From contig JAKSMA010000006.1 in the NCBI GenBank assembly GCA_024400895.1, positions 1-24,980 of the forward strand: a stretch of 24,980 nucleotides of DNA. Direction: 5' to 3'. The notes under the pieces are model-generated. The model ran no database searches. It saw only the letters and a program-made list of their open reading frames with translations, and was not told where the DNA came from. The translations under genes and the position numbers were made by a program. Below, piece after piece: positions 1-7,679 of this stretch (positions are counted from its first letter, which is position 1; each line of letters starts with the position of its first letter). Origin of the DNA: Muribaculaceae bacterium (lineage in GTDB: Bacteria; Bacteroidota; Bacteroidia; Bacteroidales; Muribaculaceae).

Positions 1-1
1 A

Positions 2-85
2 AAGATTCTCTTCTCTCAGCTCAAGGAGTCTGATGCGGCTATCCTCGGTGCTTCTGCACTCGGTTGGGAAGCAAAAGAAATCTAA
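2..85 (+). CDS. ROK-family sugar kinase, C-terminal fragment
   Basis: Only the last 27 codons lie in the window; the reading frame enters at base 2 and stops with TAA at 83-85. The tail contains SDAAILGASALGWE, which resembles the C-terminal helix of ROK-family glucokinases and N-acetylhexosamine kinases, where a D-A-x-x-hGA-A pattern near the end is usual. If so the full protein would be a cytoplasmic sugar kinase of about 320 residues, lying to the left of the window. Substrate cannot be judged. The gene is followed within 40 bases by a likely intrinsic terminator and faces a convergent minus-strand operon. The call rests on a short tail and could be another ROK member, including a regulator. 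Confidence 0.6.
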   Translation, partial: KILFSQLKESDAAILGASALGWEAKEI

Positions 86-119
86 TCAGAAAATATATTT
101 ATTTGCTGAAAATAAAATT

Positions 120-161
120 AGAGAAACTCTTGTGGAATCACCCACGGGAGTTTCTCTTTTT
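120..161 (+). terminator. Intrinsic terminator after the ROK gene
   Basis: A 10-bp perfect stem (AGAGAAACTC at 120-129 with GAGTTTCTCT at 148-157) is followed by a run of T to 161. It sits 35 bases after the plus-strand stop codon, the expected place for termination of the upstream gene. Confidence 0.8.
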
Positions 162-174
162 CGTATAGGGCGAA

Positions 175-217
175 CAAAAAAAATGAGGCAGCTTCGGAAA
201 AATTTCGAAGCTGCCTC
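175..217 (-). terminator. Intrinsic terminator of the five-gene secreted-protein operon
   Basis: Arms 185-196 and 206-217 form a 12-bp perfect stem with a 9-base loop; read on the minus strand the hairpin is followed by a run of T (the A-run at 176-183 on the plus strand). It lies about 20 bases after the minus-strand stop at 239, so it ends the operon that starts near 4848. Confidence 0.85.
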
Positions 218-238
218 AATAATATGAGAATAATACGA

Positions 239-1153
239 TTATTTGAGAATCAAGTTGATGAGTGCAGTAGCATCACTAACGTTGACGATGTCGTCGCCAT
301 TGATGTCGCATCGGTCTACAGGATAGTCTACAGAACCTAAAATTTGGTTGATAAGTGCGGTAACATCGCTCACATCAACAGCGCCATCGTTGTTCACATC
401 GCCGAAGATGCTCTTGTTCACAACTGGACGAACAGAGAGACCGTAGTTACGATTAGTGTAGCCAGTGTCATGAATAAGAGGATTGAAAGCTATACAGCGA
501 GCAGCGTTCATATCATCTTTCGAAGAGTTTCCGCTCCAATAACCGCCGTAAGTTCCCTTAGCGCCCAGTTCTTCACCATAGCGCCAACCGTTAGCAGGCA
601 AGAAGATGCTGTTGCCATTAGGACCAGTTACGCGGTAACCAGTGGTGCTGTTAACTGTTTCATAAACCCATTCACATTCATGAAGAAGTTCTTTCATCTC
701 AGCATCGCTTGGAAGTCGCCAGTCGCCACCCCAATTTACATGGGCGATATCAAACTTTGTACCCACGATAGATTCTGGAGCGAAGCCTGAGCCACTCTCT
801 TCCTTGCTTGGATAATCGAATGGGTCGGTCGAACGCTTCATACCTGTAGGGTCGGCCCAACCGTAGAGGGCATATGTATGGACATATGGAGCTGACTCAA
901 GAGTGTTTCCATCAAGGTCGAGGTTGCTATATGCCCAGTTTACCGAAAGTCCCAGGTCAACCACAGCATGACCTTCTTTCACTTCCTCGATGACGTCGTT
1001 GACGAAAGTCACGCTATCGATGTCATCTACCGGAATCATCTTTTGAACACCTGCTGTGTCGGTAAATATCATCATCAGCTGCTTCACCTCTGCGCTACTT
1101 GGCAAAGAGGCCAAAGCAAATATTGTGCTTAATAGAATTGTAAGTCGTTTCAT
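239..1153 (-). CDS. Secreted FISUMP-domain protein with C-terminal dockerin pair
   Basis: 304 residues. Residues 1-21 are a signal peptide (hydrophobic core, then SSAEV). Residues 26-51 hold a short motif ending PVDDIDSVTF that recurs in the neighbouring proteins. Residues 65-245 match the pattern of the Fibrobacter succinogenes major paralogous domain: DLGLSVNWA, YGWADPTG, GGDWRLP, a TGPNGNSIFLP stretch, GGYWSG and a final SVRPV. Residues 250-304 are two dockerin type I-like calcium loops, DVNNDGAVDVSD (252-263) and DINGDDIVNVSD (283-294), each followed by a TALI helix. It is the last gene of the operon, 9 bases after the previous stop. The domain's ligand is unknown; the dockerin suggests attachment to a partner or the cell surface, which is inference. 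Confidence 0.8.
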   Translation of the reverse strand: MKRLTILLSTIFALASLPSSAEVKQLMMIFTDTAGVQKMIPVDDIDSVTFVNDVIEEVKEGHAVVDLGLSVNWAYSNLDLDGNTLESAPYVHTYALYGWADPTGMKRSTDPFDYPSKEESGSGFAPESIVGTKFDIAHVNWGGDWRLPSDAEMKELLHECEWVYETVNSTTGYRVTGPNGNSIFLPANGWRYGEELGAKGTYGGYWSGNSSKDDMNAARCIAFNPLIHDTGYTNRNYGLSVRPVVNKSIFGDVNNDGAVDVSDVTALINQILGSVDYPVDRCDINGDDIVNVSDATALINLILK

Positions 1154-1162
1154 ATTGCTGAA

Positions 1163-2569
1163 TTATTTTTTTCTTACACCTCGCATTTGGTAACCATTGT
1201 AACGATAGTTATATTCCCATTGATACTTTTGAGAGAATGCGAGTTGGTAAACATAATATGAAGTAACATTCGTTCCTGTCCAATAGTAACCGTGAGTGTT
1301 GACGTAAGTTTGATTAATTTCGTCGCCATAACGGAAACCAGATGTAGGCAAGAATATGCTGTTGCCGTTAGGACCTGTTACGCGATAACCTGGCTTATTA
1401 TTCACAGTTTCCCAAGTCCAAGTGCATTTTTCACGCAATTCCTGAACTTCCTGCATGGTAGGCAAGCGCCAGTCGCCACCCCAATAATTGTGGAGAAGGT
1501 CGAGGTCGGTACCGCTGATGCTCACTTCGTGGTCGTAAAAAGGATAGTCTTGCTCATTTTTGGAATGGTTTCGTCCGGTAGGGTCGCCCCAACCATAGTA
1601 GCCACCGAGCACCTCTGGAGCAGAAGCAGCATAGTCGTATGAATCAATGTCGAGGTTCACAGCAGCCCAGTTTACGCTCAAACCGAGGTCTACAGCTTCA
1701 TAGTAGTCTTCGTGAGTGGTGAATTCTTCCACTGCGATTTTTTCAACCTCGTCGATACGATAAACAAGCTTCTCACCATTATTCTTTTCAAGAATGATAT
1801 TGTAGGCATCACGAACAGGGCGCACGCTCTGACCAATAAAACGTGCATCACTGAACCACTCGTAACGACTCTCGGTGAAGTCGAGCGAATACGCATAGTC
1901 GGAGAATCCAGCGTTAGGATTAAGCGTACCCGACCAGTAATATCCAAGATAATCGCCACCGAAGTTATTTGCTGCGAAACGGAAACCTGCAGCAGGCAAG
2001 AAGATGCTGTTGCCGTTAGGACCTGTCACACGATAACCAGTCACATTGTTGAGCACTTCTTTTGTCCATGTACACTTTGTGCGCAATTCATCTTGCTCAG
2101 CACGGCTTGGCAAACGCCAATCGCCACCCCAATGCACATGAGCGATATCAAATTCGGTACCACAAATATCCTTCAAAGGTTCAGCGCCACCATAATACGA
2201 CAGACATGTGGCTCTGTCGCCCTCATATGGAGTCCAACTTGGGTTTTCTGGTTGCTCCAGGCGCTCGCCTGTTGGGTCACCCCAACCATAGTGGCCACCC
2301 AATGCTTCAGGAGCCTTGGCACACTTTGAGGGACGATACACTTCAACATTCACAGTAGCCCATTCTACCGACAAGCCCAAGTCCACACTGCCGAAACGGT
2401 CGTCGTCGGGAGCAGGATTGACATTGACGCTCTTCACATCCGACACGTCAAATCGCTCAACTGTGTTGTCGGTCTTGTTGACATTCAACACATATCGCTT
2501 TGTATCAGCCGAGCCATTGAATGCAACAGCCGATAGCAATGCGACAAGACTTAATATCTTAACTTTCAT
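1163..2569 (-). CDS. Secreted protein with two tandem FISUMP domains
   Basis: 468 residues with a signal peptide at about 1-21. The protein is an internal duplication: a motif ending in DVSDVKSVNV, a FISUMP domain (about 60-255, with DLGLSVEWA, YGWGDPTG, GGDWRLP, FLPAAGFRF, YYWSG, SVRPV), then a second copy of the short motif (about 258-287, RIDEVEKIAVEE), then a second FISUMP domain (about 291-466, ending MRGVRKK). It has no dockerin and no T9SS-type tail, unlike its operon neighbours, so how it is held at the surface, if at all, is not visible. The second domain ends right after the SVRPV-equivalent (MRGV). It is followed 9 bases later by the dockerin-bearing paralogue and preceded by a 37-base gap. 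Function beyond being exported is unknown. Confidence 0.8.
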   Translation of the reverse strand: MKVKILSLVALLSAVAFNGSADTKRYVLNVNKTDNTVERFDVSDVKSVNVNPAPDDDRFGSVDLGLSVEWATVNVEVYRPSKCAKAPEALGGHYGWGDPTGERLEQPENPSWTPYEGDRATCLSYYGGAEPLKDICGTEFDIAHVHWGGDWRLPSRAEQDELRTKCTWTKEVLNNVTGYRVTGPNGNSIFLPAAGFRFAANNFGGDYLGYYWSGTLNPNAGFSDYAYSLDFTESRYEWFSDARFIGQSVRPVRDAYNIILEKNNGEKLVYRIDEVEKIAVEEFTTHEDYYEAVDLGLSVNWAAVNLDIDSYDYAASAPEVLGGYYGWGDPTGRNHSKNEQDYPFYDHEVSISGTDLDLLHNYWGGDWRLPTMQEVQELREKCTWTWETVNNKPGYRVTGPNGNSIFLPTSGFRYGDEINQTYVNTHGYYWTGTNVTSYYVYQLAFSQKYQWEYNYRYNGYQMRGVRKK

Positions 2570-2606
2570 AGTAGTCTTCTATATTTGATTTATCTGCAAA
2601 AAGTGA

Positions 2607-3077
2607 TTACTTCAAAATTTTGTACGATTTCTCACCGGCCTTAACCACGTAGATGCCGCCATTAAGTGAAGAGATATCCACGGTGGCTTCACCTTCAGCG
2701 CTAACCGCCTTTGTGGTCAAAACTTTGCCATCAACGGTGTACAATTCTAATTTATCGCTTTTTTGCAAACCTTTTGCAGTAATTTCGCTACCACTTACAA
2801 CAAAAGTGATGTCGCTCGACTTCACATTGCTGACGCCTGTTGGATGTGTACCAAATGTGATTTCTTTCACATCCGAAACAGGATAAAGCACCTTAACGCC
2901 AGTGCCAGTGAGCACGAGGTCGGTTCCTTCAAAAGTAACTACTGGACGAGTAGACAAACTGTAGTTTACCTTTTGTCCACTTTTTGTTTCGATGATGAGA
3001 TCATCGTTGGTGTAAGCTGCAGAAGCAAATTGGAATACTGCGAAAACAGCAACGAATAAAGCTAATATCTTTTTCAT
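2607..3077 (-). CDS. Small exported protein with T9SS-type C-terminal domain
   Basis: 156 residues. A signal peptide (1-20, ending FQFASA) is followed by a region with two copies of a beta-rich pattern, one ending in RPVVTFEG and one in VSDVKEITFG; the second is the short motif shared with the other proteins of this operon. Residues from about 85 to the end look like a type A sorting domain of type IX secretion: LELYTVDGKVL, then VDISSLNGGIYVVKAG and the basic end KSYKILK. There is almost no cargo between signal peptide and tail, so it may be a minimal surface protein. In the T9SS such tails are removed as the protein is attached to A-LPS; whether this host has the T9SS machinery cannot be seen here. 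Middle gene of the operon. Confidence 0.75.
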   Translation of the reverse strand: MKKILALFVAVFAVFQFASAAYTNDDLIIETKSGQKVNYSLSTRPVVTFEGTDLVLTGTGVKVLYPVSDVKEITFGTHPTGVSNVKSSDITFVVSGSEITAKGLQKSDKLELYTVDGKVLTTKAVSAEGEATVDISSLNGGIYVVKAGEKSYKILK

Positions 3078-3173
3078 TATATTTTATTTTTCAAGAGTTG
3101 GATTCATGTTTGTGAGCCGCGAGGTTAATGCGTTGCAATTGTCTCATGACTCTAAAAAATTATTTGGGAAATA

Positions 3174-3911
3174 TTATTCGGCTACAGGAAGCGAATCTTT
3201 TACGGGGCGAACCGAGCAACCATTGTAAACTGCATTGTTGGAAATTCGGTTGAATCCCTCGCCAATATTAAGTTCGCAAGCCATCCAGTCCAAAACCGAG
3301 TTGAGGTCACCAGTCCAGTAGTAACCGTATTGGCCAGTTTGGAACACATTCTCTTTGTAGCGATAACCTGAATAAGGAAGGAAAATCCAGTTGCCGTTTT
3401 CTGCAGTGAACTTCACACCTTTCACCGCATTCCCTTCAGCATCGGTTAAAGTAGCTTCTTCGTGCTTGAGGGTGAGCAATTCGTTAAACTCCTCGGTGGT
3501 AGGAAGTCGCCATCCATCGCCTATCTGCTGAGTCGCGATGTCGTATTGACCGCCAGAAATTTTCTTTGGGCGGGTGTAAGACGGATATTGGTTTTTGTCG
3601 TCCACTGTCTTCAGACCTGTAGGATCAGCCCAACCATAGTAGCCACCATATCCTTCAGGCGAAGCTACGACCTTGCCATCGCAAGTGAGGTCAAGGTTAA
3701 CATTGGCCCATTTAACGCTCAAACCAAGGTCTACCTCATCGATAGAACTGAGCTTCACGTCTTCAATTGTGATTTTCTGAATCCCTGAGCGAGGCATGCT
3801 CACCTTAGAGCCGTCCTTAAGAGTTACCACAATCGAGCCTTTGCTATCTTGTGCCCACATGGTCAGTGGAATCAAGGTCGCTAAAAAGATGATTGAAAAT
3901 AATTTCTTCAT
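3174..3911 (-). CDS. Secreted single FISUMP-domain protein
   Basis: 245 residues. Signal peptide 1-20 (ends MWAQ), then a short motif (SIVVTLKDGSKV ... GIQKITIED), then one FISUMP domain from about 59 to 238 with VDLGLSVKWA, YGWADPTG, a GDGWRLP form of the usual GGDWRLP, GNWIFLPYSGYR, YYWTG and CSVRPV. It ends seven residues after SVRPV, so it lacks both dockerin and a T9SS tail. It is the most divergent FISUMP copy in the operon: the TGPNGNSIFLP stretch is replaced by TAENGNWIFLP. The 136-base gap before it holds a stem-loop and no recognisable promoter, so it is probably transcribed with the gene upstream. Confidence 0.78.
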   Translation of the reverse strand: MKKLFSIIFLATLIPLTMWAQDSKGSIVVTLKDGSKVSMPRSGIQKITIEDVKLSSIDEVDLGLSVKWANVNLDLTCDGKVVASPEGYGGYYGWADPTGLKTVDDKNQYPSYTRPKKISGGQYDIATQQIGDGWRLPTTEEFNELLTLKHEEATLTDAEGNAVKGVKFTAENGNWIFLPYSGYRYKENVFQTGQYGYYWTGDLNSVLDWMACELNIGEGFNRISNNAVYNGCSVRPVKDSLPVAE

Positions 3912-3975
3912 TGTTGTTTTTTATTAGTGATTTTGAAAGCAATGAACAGTGGGTTCATGCCCTCTATATTGCAGT

Positions 3976-4015
3976 AATTCCCTGAGCCACCCATACAGCG
4001 GTAGCTCAGAGAATT
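3976..4015 (-). other. Intercistronic stem-loop in the secreted-protein operon
   Basis: Arms AATTCcCTGAGC (3976-3987) and GCTCAGaGAATT (4004-4015) form an 11-bp stem broken by one C/A mismatch. Neither side is followed by a T-run, so it is not an ordinary terminator. It lies between the stop at 4048 and the start at 3911 and could act as an mRNA processing or stability element that sets different levels for the two cistrons; that role is inference. Confidence 0.5.
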
Positions 4016-4047
4016 ATAATGCGTTTAATGAATTGTCATTAAAAAGA

Positions 4048-4848
4048 TTAGCGGTTGATAAACTTCTTGCCTTCAGAAGAGATAACCACACCCTTAGTGT
4101 CGGCAGCAACCTTTTGACCATATACGTTGTAGTAAGAAACTTCCTTAACGTCCTTAACAGCTACGTCGTTGACACTGGTTGGTTGAGGTTGAGTAACTGT
4201 AAATCTCACAACAGGGAATGAGCGTTCTGCAACTGCATTGCGGGTTCTCATACCAGATTCTGAGAAGTCGTATGCAGAGCTGCAATTCTTCTTTTCGCTT
4301 TCGTTAGCTTTTACATTGTCAACAACAAATTTGAATTCAGAGTTACAGTAACTGCCAGAAATAGACTCAAAGCGAACACGAAGGCCACCACCAGTGTATT
4401 CAAATGGAGTGTCAAATTCAAAATCCATATAGCCTGGATTATCAACAGTAGCACCATCAAACTTATTCAAAGTGCGTTCGTCGTTGTAATAACCCTTATT
4501 GGTGCTTTCATACACCTTTGACATTTGATCTACAGGATAGAGACTTTTATCAGAACCAGCAGCCAACACTTCATCATCGGTAGTGTTTTCAAGCCATACA
4601 GTCAAATGAGTATACAGCGTTTGGCCACCTGTTACAGCAAACTCCAATTTTGACAATTGACCAACAGGAAGAGATGCGAGATCTTCAGCTGTGTAAACGA
4701 TTTCAGAAGAGCTGCATTCATAAAAAGAATACAAAGGATACTTGTTGGTGGTACTTGCATCTTCCAAGCTACCAACAGTTACTACATCCTGTGCATTAAC
4801 ACTTGCACAAGCCATCAACATCGCTGCAAAAAGTAAACTTTTCTTCAT
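4048..4848 (-). CDS. Exported protein with T9SS-like C-terminal tail, first gene of operon
   Basis: 266 residues from the ATG at 4846-4848, chosen because it opens directly with a good signal peptide (MKKSLLFAAMLMACASVNAQ); the frame continues upstream to 4935, but that would put a second hydrophobic stretch before the signal. The mature part is beta-rich (for example LSKLEFAVTGG and DTPFEYTGGGLRVRFE), like a carbohydrate-binding or jelly-roll type module, but I do not recognise a named family. The end, SYYNVYGQKVAADTKGVVISSEGKKFINR region, follows the Bacteroidetes C-terminal sorting pattern (YNVxGQkV ... kGvyi ... kkfinR). It heads the operon behind a Bacteroidetes-type promoter. Function unknown; likely surface-exposed or released by type IX secretion. 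Confidence 0.7.
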   Translation of the reverse strand: MKKSLLFAAMLMACASVNAQDVVTVGSLEDASTTNKYPLYSFYECSSSEIVYTAEDLASLPVGQLSKLEFAVTGGQTLYTHLTVWLENTTDDEVLAAGSDKSLYPVDQMSKVYESTNKGYYNDERTLNKFDGATVDNPGYMDFEFDTPFEYTGGGLRVRFESISGSYCNSEFKFVVDNVKANESEKKNCSSAYDFSESGMRTRNAVAERSFPVVRFTVTQPQPTSVNDVAVKDVKEVSYYNVYGQKVAADTKGVVISSEGKKFINR

Positions 4849-4984
4849 AATTTGTGATACCGCAACAAAAATTAATAATAGAAATTTTAATAATACCCAA
4901 CTAAGGGCAATTGTAGTAGTATATTCCCGCACCATTCTTTGCGTTGCGCTTTCAAAGACAATGCTAAAAATAACCTTTCATTTG

Positions 4985-5016
4985 CAAAATTATAAAAAAA
5001 TTATTTCAAAAACAAG
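4985..5016 (-). promoter_or_regulatory. Promoter of the secreted-protein operon
   Basis: On the minus strand a TAATTTTG (plus 4985-4992) fits the Bacteroidetes -7 consensus TAnnTTTG. Twenty bases upstream is CTTG (plus 5013-5016), a one-mismatch -33 element. No TAnnTTTG was found in the gaps between the five downstream genes, so this is probably the operon's main promoter. Confidence 0.5.
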
Positions 5017-5217
5017 CGATTTATTAGAATTTTTGCATTTTTTCTTACAAAAAGTGCTCGTTTTATTCCACAAAGGGAAGAACGCATAAGAATCAAAAGG
5101 AAGCAACGACACTTACAGAGCGGCAAGTTATATAATATAATGTGTCGGGACACAAAGAATCAAGAAAAAATGATGCACACTGAAAACTAAATCACGACCA
5201 TAAATAGGCAACTATTG

Positions 5218-5249
5218 TTTGCACACCTCCTTATTTTTGCCTATTTTTG
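5218..5249 (+). promoter_or_regulatory. ligA promoter (Bacteroidetes type)
   Basis: TTTG at 5218-5221, a 20-base spacer, then TATTTTTG at 5242-5249: an exact match to the Bacteroidetes primary sigma consensus. The predicted start of transcription is about 28 bases before the ligA ATG. Confidence 0.75.
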
Positions 5250-5283
5250 TAAAGATTAATGCCACAAAATTTCACCCCGCAAT

Positions 5284-7317
5284 ATGAACAGCATTGAAGC
5301 AAAAATAAAGCAACTGCGCGACGAACTTAATCGCCACAACTACAATTACTATGTGCTCAACCAGCCCACTATCGGCGACATGGAGTTCGACTTCATGATG
5401 CACGAGCTTGAAGACCTTGAAAAAGCTCATCCCGAATTTGCCGACCCATTGTCGCCCACCCAGCGTGTGGGCAGCGACATCAGCCAAGGTTTCCAGCAAG
5501 TGCTCCACGAGCGCCCTATGCAGAGTCTCGGCAACTCCTATTCTATTGAGGAGGTGCAGGATTTCTTGCGTCGTGCAAAGGACGGACTTGGCGGTGAGCC
5601 AGTGCAGATTGTGGGAGAAATGAAATACGACGGCACCAGCATTTCGTGCACCTACGAAAACGGGCGCCTTGTGCGTGCCGTGACTCGTGGCGATGGCGTA
5701 CGCGGCGATGATGTCACTGCCAATGTGATCACCATCAAAAGTGTACCACTACAACTTCAACCTGGCGACTGGCCTGAAAAATTTGAGGTGCGTGGCGAAA
5801 TACTCCTCCCTTGGGCAAGTTTCGAACGACTCAACAAAGAGCGTGAATTCAACGAAGAGCCCCTCTTTGCCAACCCTCGCAATGCTGCTGCCGGCACACT
5901 GAAGATGCAAAATTCTGCAGAAGTGTCGCGCCGTGGCCTTGATGCCTACTTCTATTTCATGCTGGGCGACAATCTCGACACCTCTGGCCCGAGCCTATTC
6001 AGCGAAAACGACTTCAGCACCCACACAGGGCGCATGGAAGCGCTGAAAAAGTGGGGATTCAAAGTGGCGGAACACACAGTGCTCGACTCCATTGATGCAG
6101 TGAAAGACTTCATCGACCAATGGGATGTGGAGCGCAAAAACCTGCCCATCGCCACAGACGGCCTCGTGTTTAAGCTCAATTCGCTTCGCCAATGGCTCAA
6201 CCTCGGCAGCACCGCCAAATCTCCCCGCTGGGCCATTGCCTACAAATTCGCACCCGAGCGCGAATGCTCGCCACTGCAGTTTATCAGTTTTGAAGTGGGA
6301 CGAACAGGAGTAATCACCCCTGTCGCCAATCTGGAGCCAGTGCTGCTCTCCGGCACCATCGTGAAACGCGCATCGCTCCACAACGAAGACATCATCCGCC
6401 AACTCGACATCCACGAGGGCGACTACCTGTATGTGGAAAAGGGTGGCGAAATCATACCGAAAATCGTGGGCGTAGACCTTAAGCGCCGCCCTGCGGACAG
6501 CCGCCCCATTGAATTTGTCAGCACATGCCCAGTGTGTGGCACAGCACTCACTCGCGTAGAGGGAGAAGCCGCATGGGTATGCCCAAACAAATATGGCTGC
6601 AAACCGCAAATCACCGGGCGCATCGAGCATTTCGTGGCTCGCCATGCCATGAACATCGACGGCATCGGCGAAGAGGTGGCTGTGCAGCTTCACGAAAACG
6701 GACTCGTGGAGAACATTGCCGACATCTATTCGCTCAAGGGCAACGACCTCCTACGCCTTGAGCATTTCCAACGCAAGGCCTCCGACCGCATTCTCAGCGG
6801 CATACGCAAGTCGCTTGAAGTGCCATTCGAGCGAGTGCTCTTTGCCATCGGCATTCCATTCGTGGGCGAAACCACTGCGAAAGTGCTCGCGCGCAACGTA
6901 CACAACATCGACCGCCTGATGGAGATGACTGCCGAAGAATTGGCCACTATCCCTGAAATCGGGCCAAAGATTGCCGAATCCATTGTCGACTTCTTCTCCA
7001 ACGAAGGCAATCGCGAAATCATGGAGCGCCTCCGACAAGCTGGCTTGCAACTGAGCCTAAGCGAAGAAGAACTTGCCAGCCGCACCGACAAACTCGCAGG
7101 CAAAAAGATAGTGATTAGCGGAGTGTTTGCAAAGCACTCTCGCGAGGAATACAAGGCCATGATAGAGCAGAACGGAGGCAAGAATGTGAGCAGCATATCA
7201 TCGGCCACAAGCTATGTGTTCGCAGGCGAGAATATGGGACCCGCAAAACTTGAAAAGGCTCGCAAACTCGGCATCCCCATCATCAGCGAAGACGAATTCC
7301 TCGCTATGATAGAATGA
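5284..7317 (+). CDS. ligA: NAD-dependent DNA ligase
   Basis: 677 residues, the usual LigA length. LigA seals nicks in replication and repair, using NAD+ to adenylate itself and then the 5' phosphate. Order of parts: Ia domain with DEFD-like NYYVLNQPTIGDMEFD (21-36), adenylation site KYDG with Lys114 as nucleophile, OB fold, a four-cysteine zinc finger (Cys415, 418, 433, 439), helix-hairpin-helix repeats (about 480-590) and a C-terminal BRCT domain (about 604-677, KKIVISGVF). The ATG at 5284 is the first in frame after a consensus promoter. It appears monocistronic; the 362 bases after it hold repeats and the next promoter. All catalytic residues I could check are present. Confidence 0.97.
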   Translation: MNSIEAKIKQLRDELNRHNYNYYVLNQPTIGDMEFDFMMHELEDLEKAHPEFADPLSPTQRVGSDISQGFQQVLHERPMQSLGNSYSIEEVQDFLRRAKDGLGGEPVQIVGEMKYDGTSISCTYENGRLVRAVTRGDGVRGDDVTANVITIKSVPLQLQPGDWPEKFEVRGEILLPWASFERLNKEREFNEEPLFANPRNAAAGTLKMQNSAEVSRRGLDAYFYFMLGDNLDTSGPSLFSENDFSTHTGRMEALKKWGFKVAEHTVLDSIDAVKDFIDQWDVERKNLPIATDGLVFKLNSLRQWLNLGSTAKSPRWAIAYKFAPERECSPLQFISFEVGRTGVITPVANLEPVLLSGTIVKRASLHNEDIIRQLDIHEGDYLYVEKGGEIIPKIVGVDLKRRPADSRPIEFVSTCPVCGTALTRVEGEAAWVCPNKYGCKPQITGRIEHFVARHAMNIDGIGEEVAVQLHENGLVENIADIYSLKGNDLLRLEHFQRKASDRILSGIRKSLEVPFERVLFAIGIPFVGETTAKVLARNVHNIDRLMEMTAEELATIPEIGPKIAESIVDFFSNEGNREIMERLRQAGLQLSLSEEELASRTDKLAGKKIVISGVFAKHSREEYKAMIEQNGGKNVSSISSATSYVFAGENMGPAKLEKARKLGIPIISEDEFLAMIE

Positions 7318-7611
7318 TTCAAGAAAGTGCCCAATACGGCATGGCCGAGAGATTTCAATTTGAGATAGCGTAAGGGATATGCCGATTTGTTTCGAACACA
7401 AACACCCGAAACACCTGAAACACCTGAAACACCCTTTTTTATTTCGCTTTTGGACCAAAAACCGCCTATTTTTTGGTCGAAATCGGAAATGGCAACCGGT
7501 TTTGTGTTTAGGGTGAAACACCCGGTGGAATATCAAAGAACTCAGGTGCGAAGATAGGAATTCTGCAAGCAGGAGGCAATGCCAAAAAGGTGTTTACGGA
7601 AATTTCGCACT
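7318..7611. other. Repeat- and hairpin-rich spacer between ligA and engB
   Basis: No gene is seen. It contains a 9-bp tandem repeat (ACACCCGAA, ACACCTGAA, ACACCTGAA, then ACACCC; 7402-7434) followed by a T-run, a hairpin GACCAAAAA/TTTTTGGTC (7453-7461 with 7470-7478), a small hairpin GGGTG-AAA-CACCC (7511-7523) and a wide CGGCAT/ATGCCG pair (7337-7342, 7379-7384). The GGTG/CACC elements at 7511-7523 are complementary to the tandem repeat. The ligA transcript presumably ends here, but no classic terminator is clear. Confidence 0.5.
7402..7434. repeat. 9-bp tandem repeat, 3.7 copies
   Basis: Units ACACCCGAA, ACACCTGAA, ACACCTGAA and a partial ACACCC run without interruption from 7402 to 7434 and lead into six T residues. 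Non-coding; copy number is likely to vary between strains. Confidence 0.75.
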
Positions 7612-7643
7612 TTTGTGGTTATGGAATAAAATCACTAACTTTG
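7612..7643 (+). promoter_or_regulatory. engB promoter (Bacteroidetes type)
   Basis: TTTG at 7612-7615, 20-base spacer, TAACTTTG at 7636-7643. Because transcription would start near 7650, any ATG at 7590 lies upstream of the transcript, which decides the engB start at 7680. Confidence 0.75.
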
Positions 7644-7679
7644 CATTCAAAACATTATATATATATTGTATATCTCGAT

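Larger units (their letters stand above)
4849..5283. other. Divergent intergenic region between operon and ligA
   Basis: AT-rich spacer carrying one promoter for each direction. The minus-strand side has TAATTTTG (plus 4985-4992), leaving a leader of roughly 130 bases before the start at 4848. The plus-strand side has the ligA promoter. In between, 5141-5154 is a 14-base palindrome (TGTGTCGGGACACA), possibly an operator. No gene is seen. Confidence 0.6.

Noticed and set aside
33..227. 64-codon open frame at the left edge
   Set aside because: Runs through the ROK tail in another frame and through two terminator hairpins.
344..790. 148-codon open frame on the plus strand
   Set aside because: Lies wholly antisense to the FISUMP-dockerin gene, has no family features, and the minus-strand frame has a signal peptide and recognised domains.
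3950..4020. tRNA-like pieces: GGGTTCATGCCC (T-arm-like) and GGTAGCTCAG (D-arm-like)
   Set aside because: They are in the wrong order and there is no acceptor stem or anticodon arm; the GCTCAG belongs to a simple stem-loop with AATTCCCTGAGC.
5141..5154. Palindrome TGTGTCGGGACACA in the ligA upstream region as a regulator site
   Set aside because: It is short and single, about 75 bases upstream of the ligA -33 element, and no known regulator motif was recognised; kept only as part of the spacer description.
5995..6693. 232-codon open frame antisense to ligA
   Set aside because: A shadow of the ligA reading frame caused by its codon usage; no start signals or family features.
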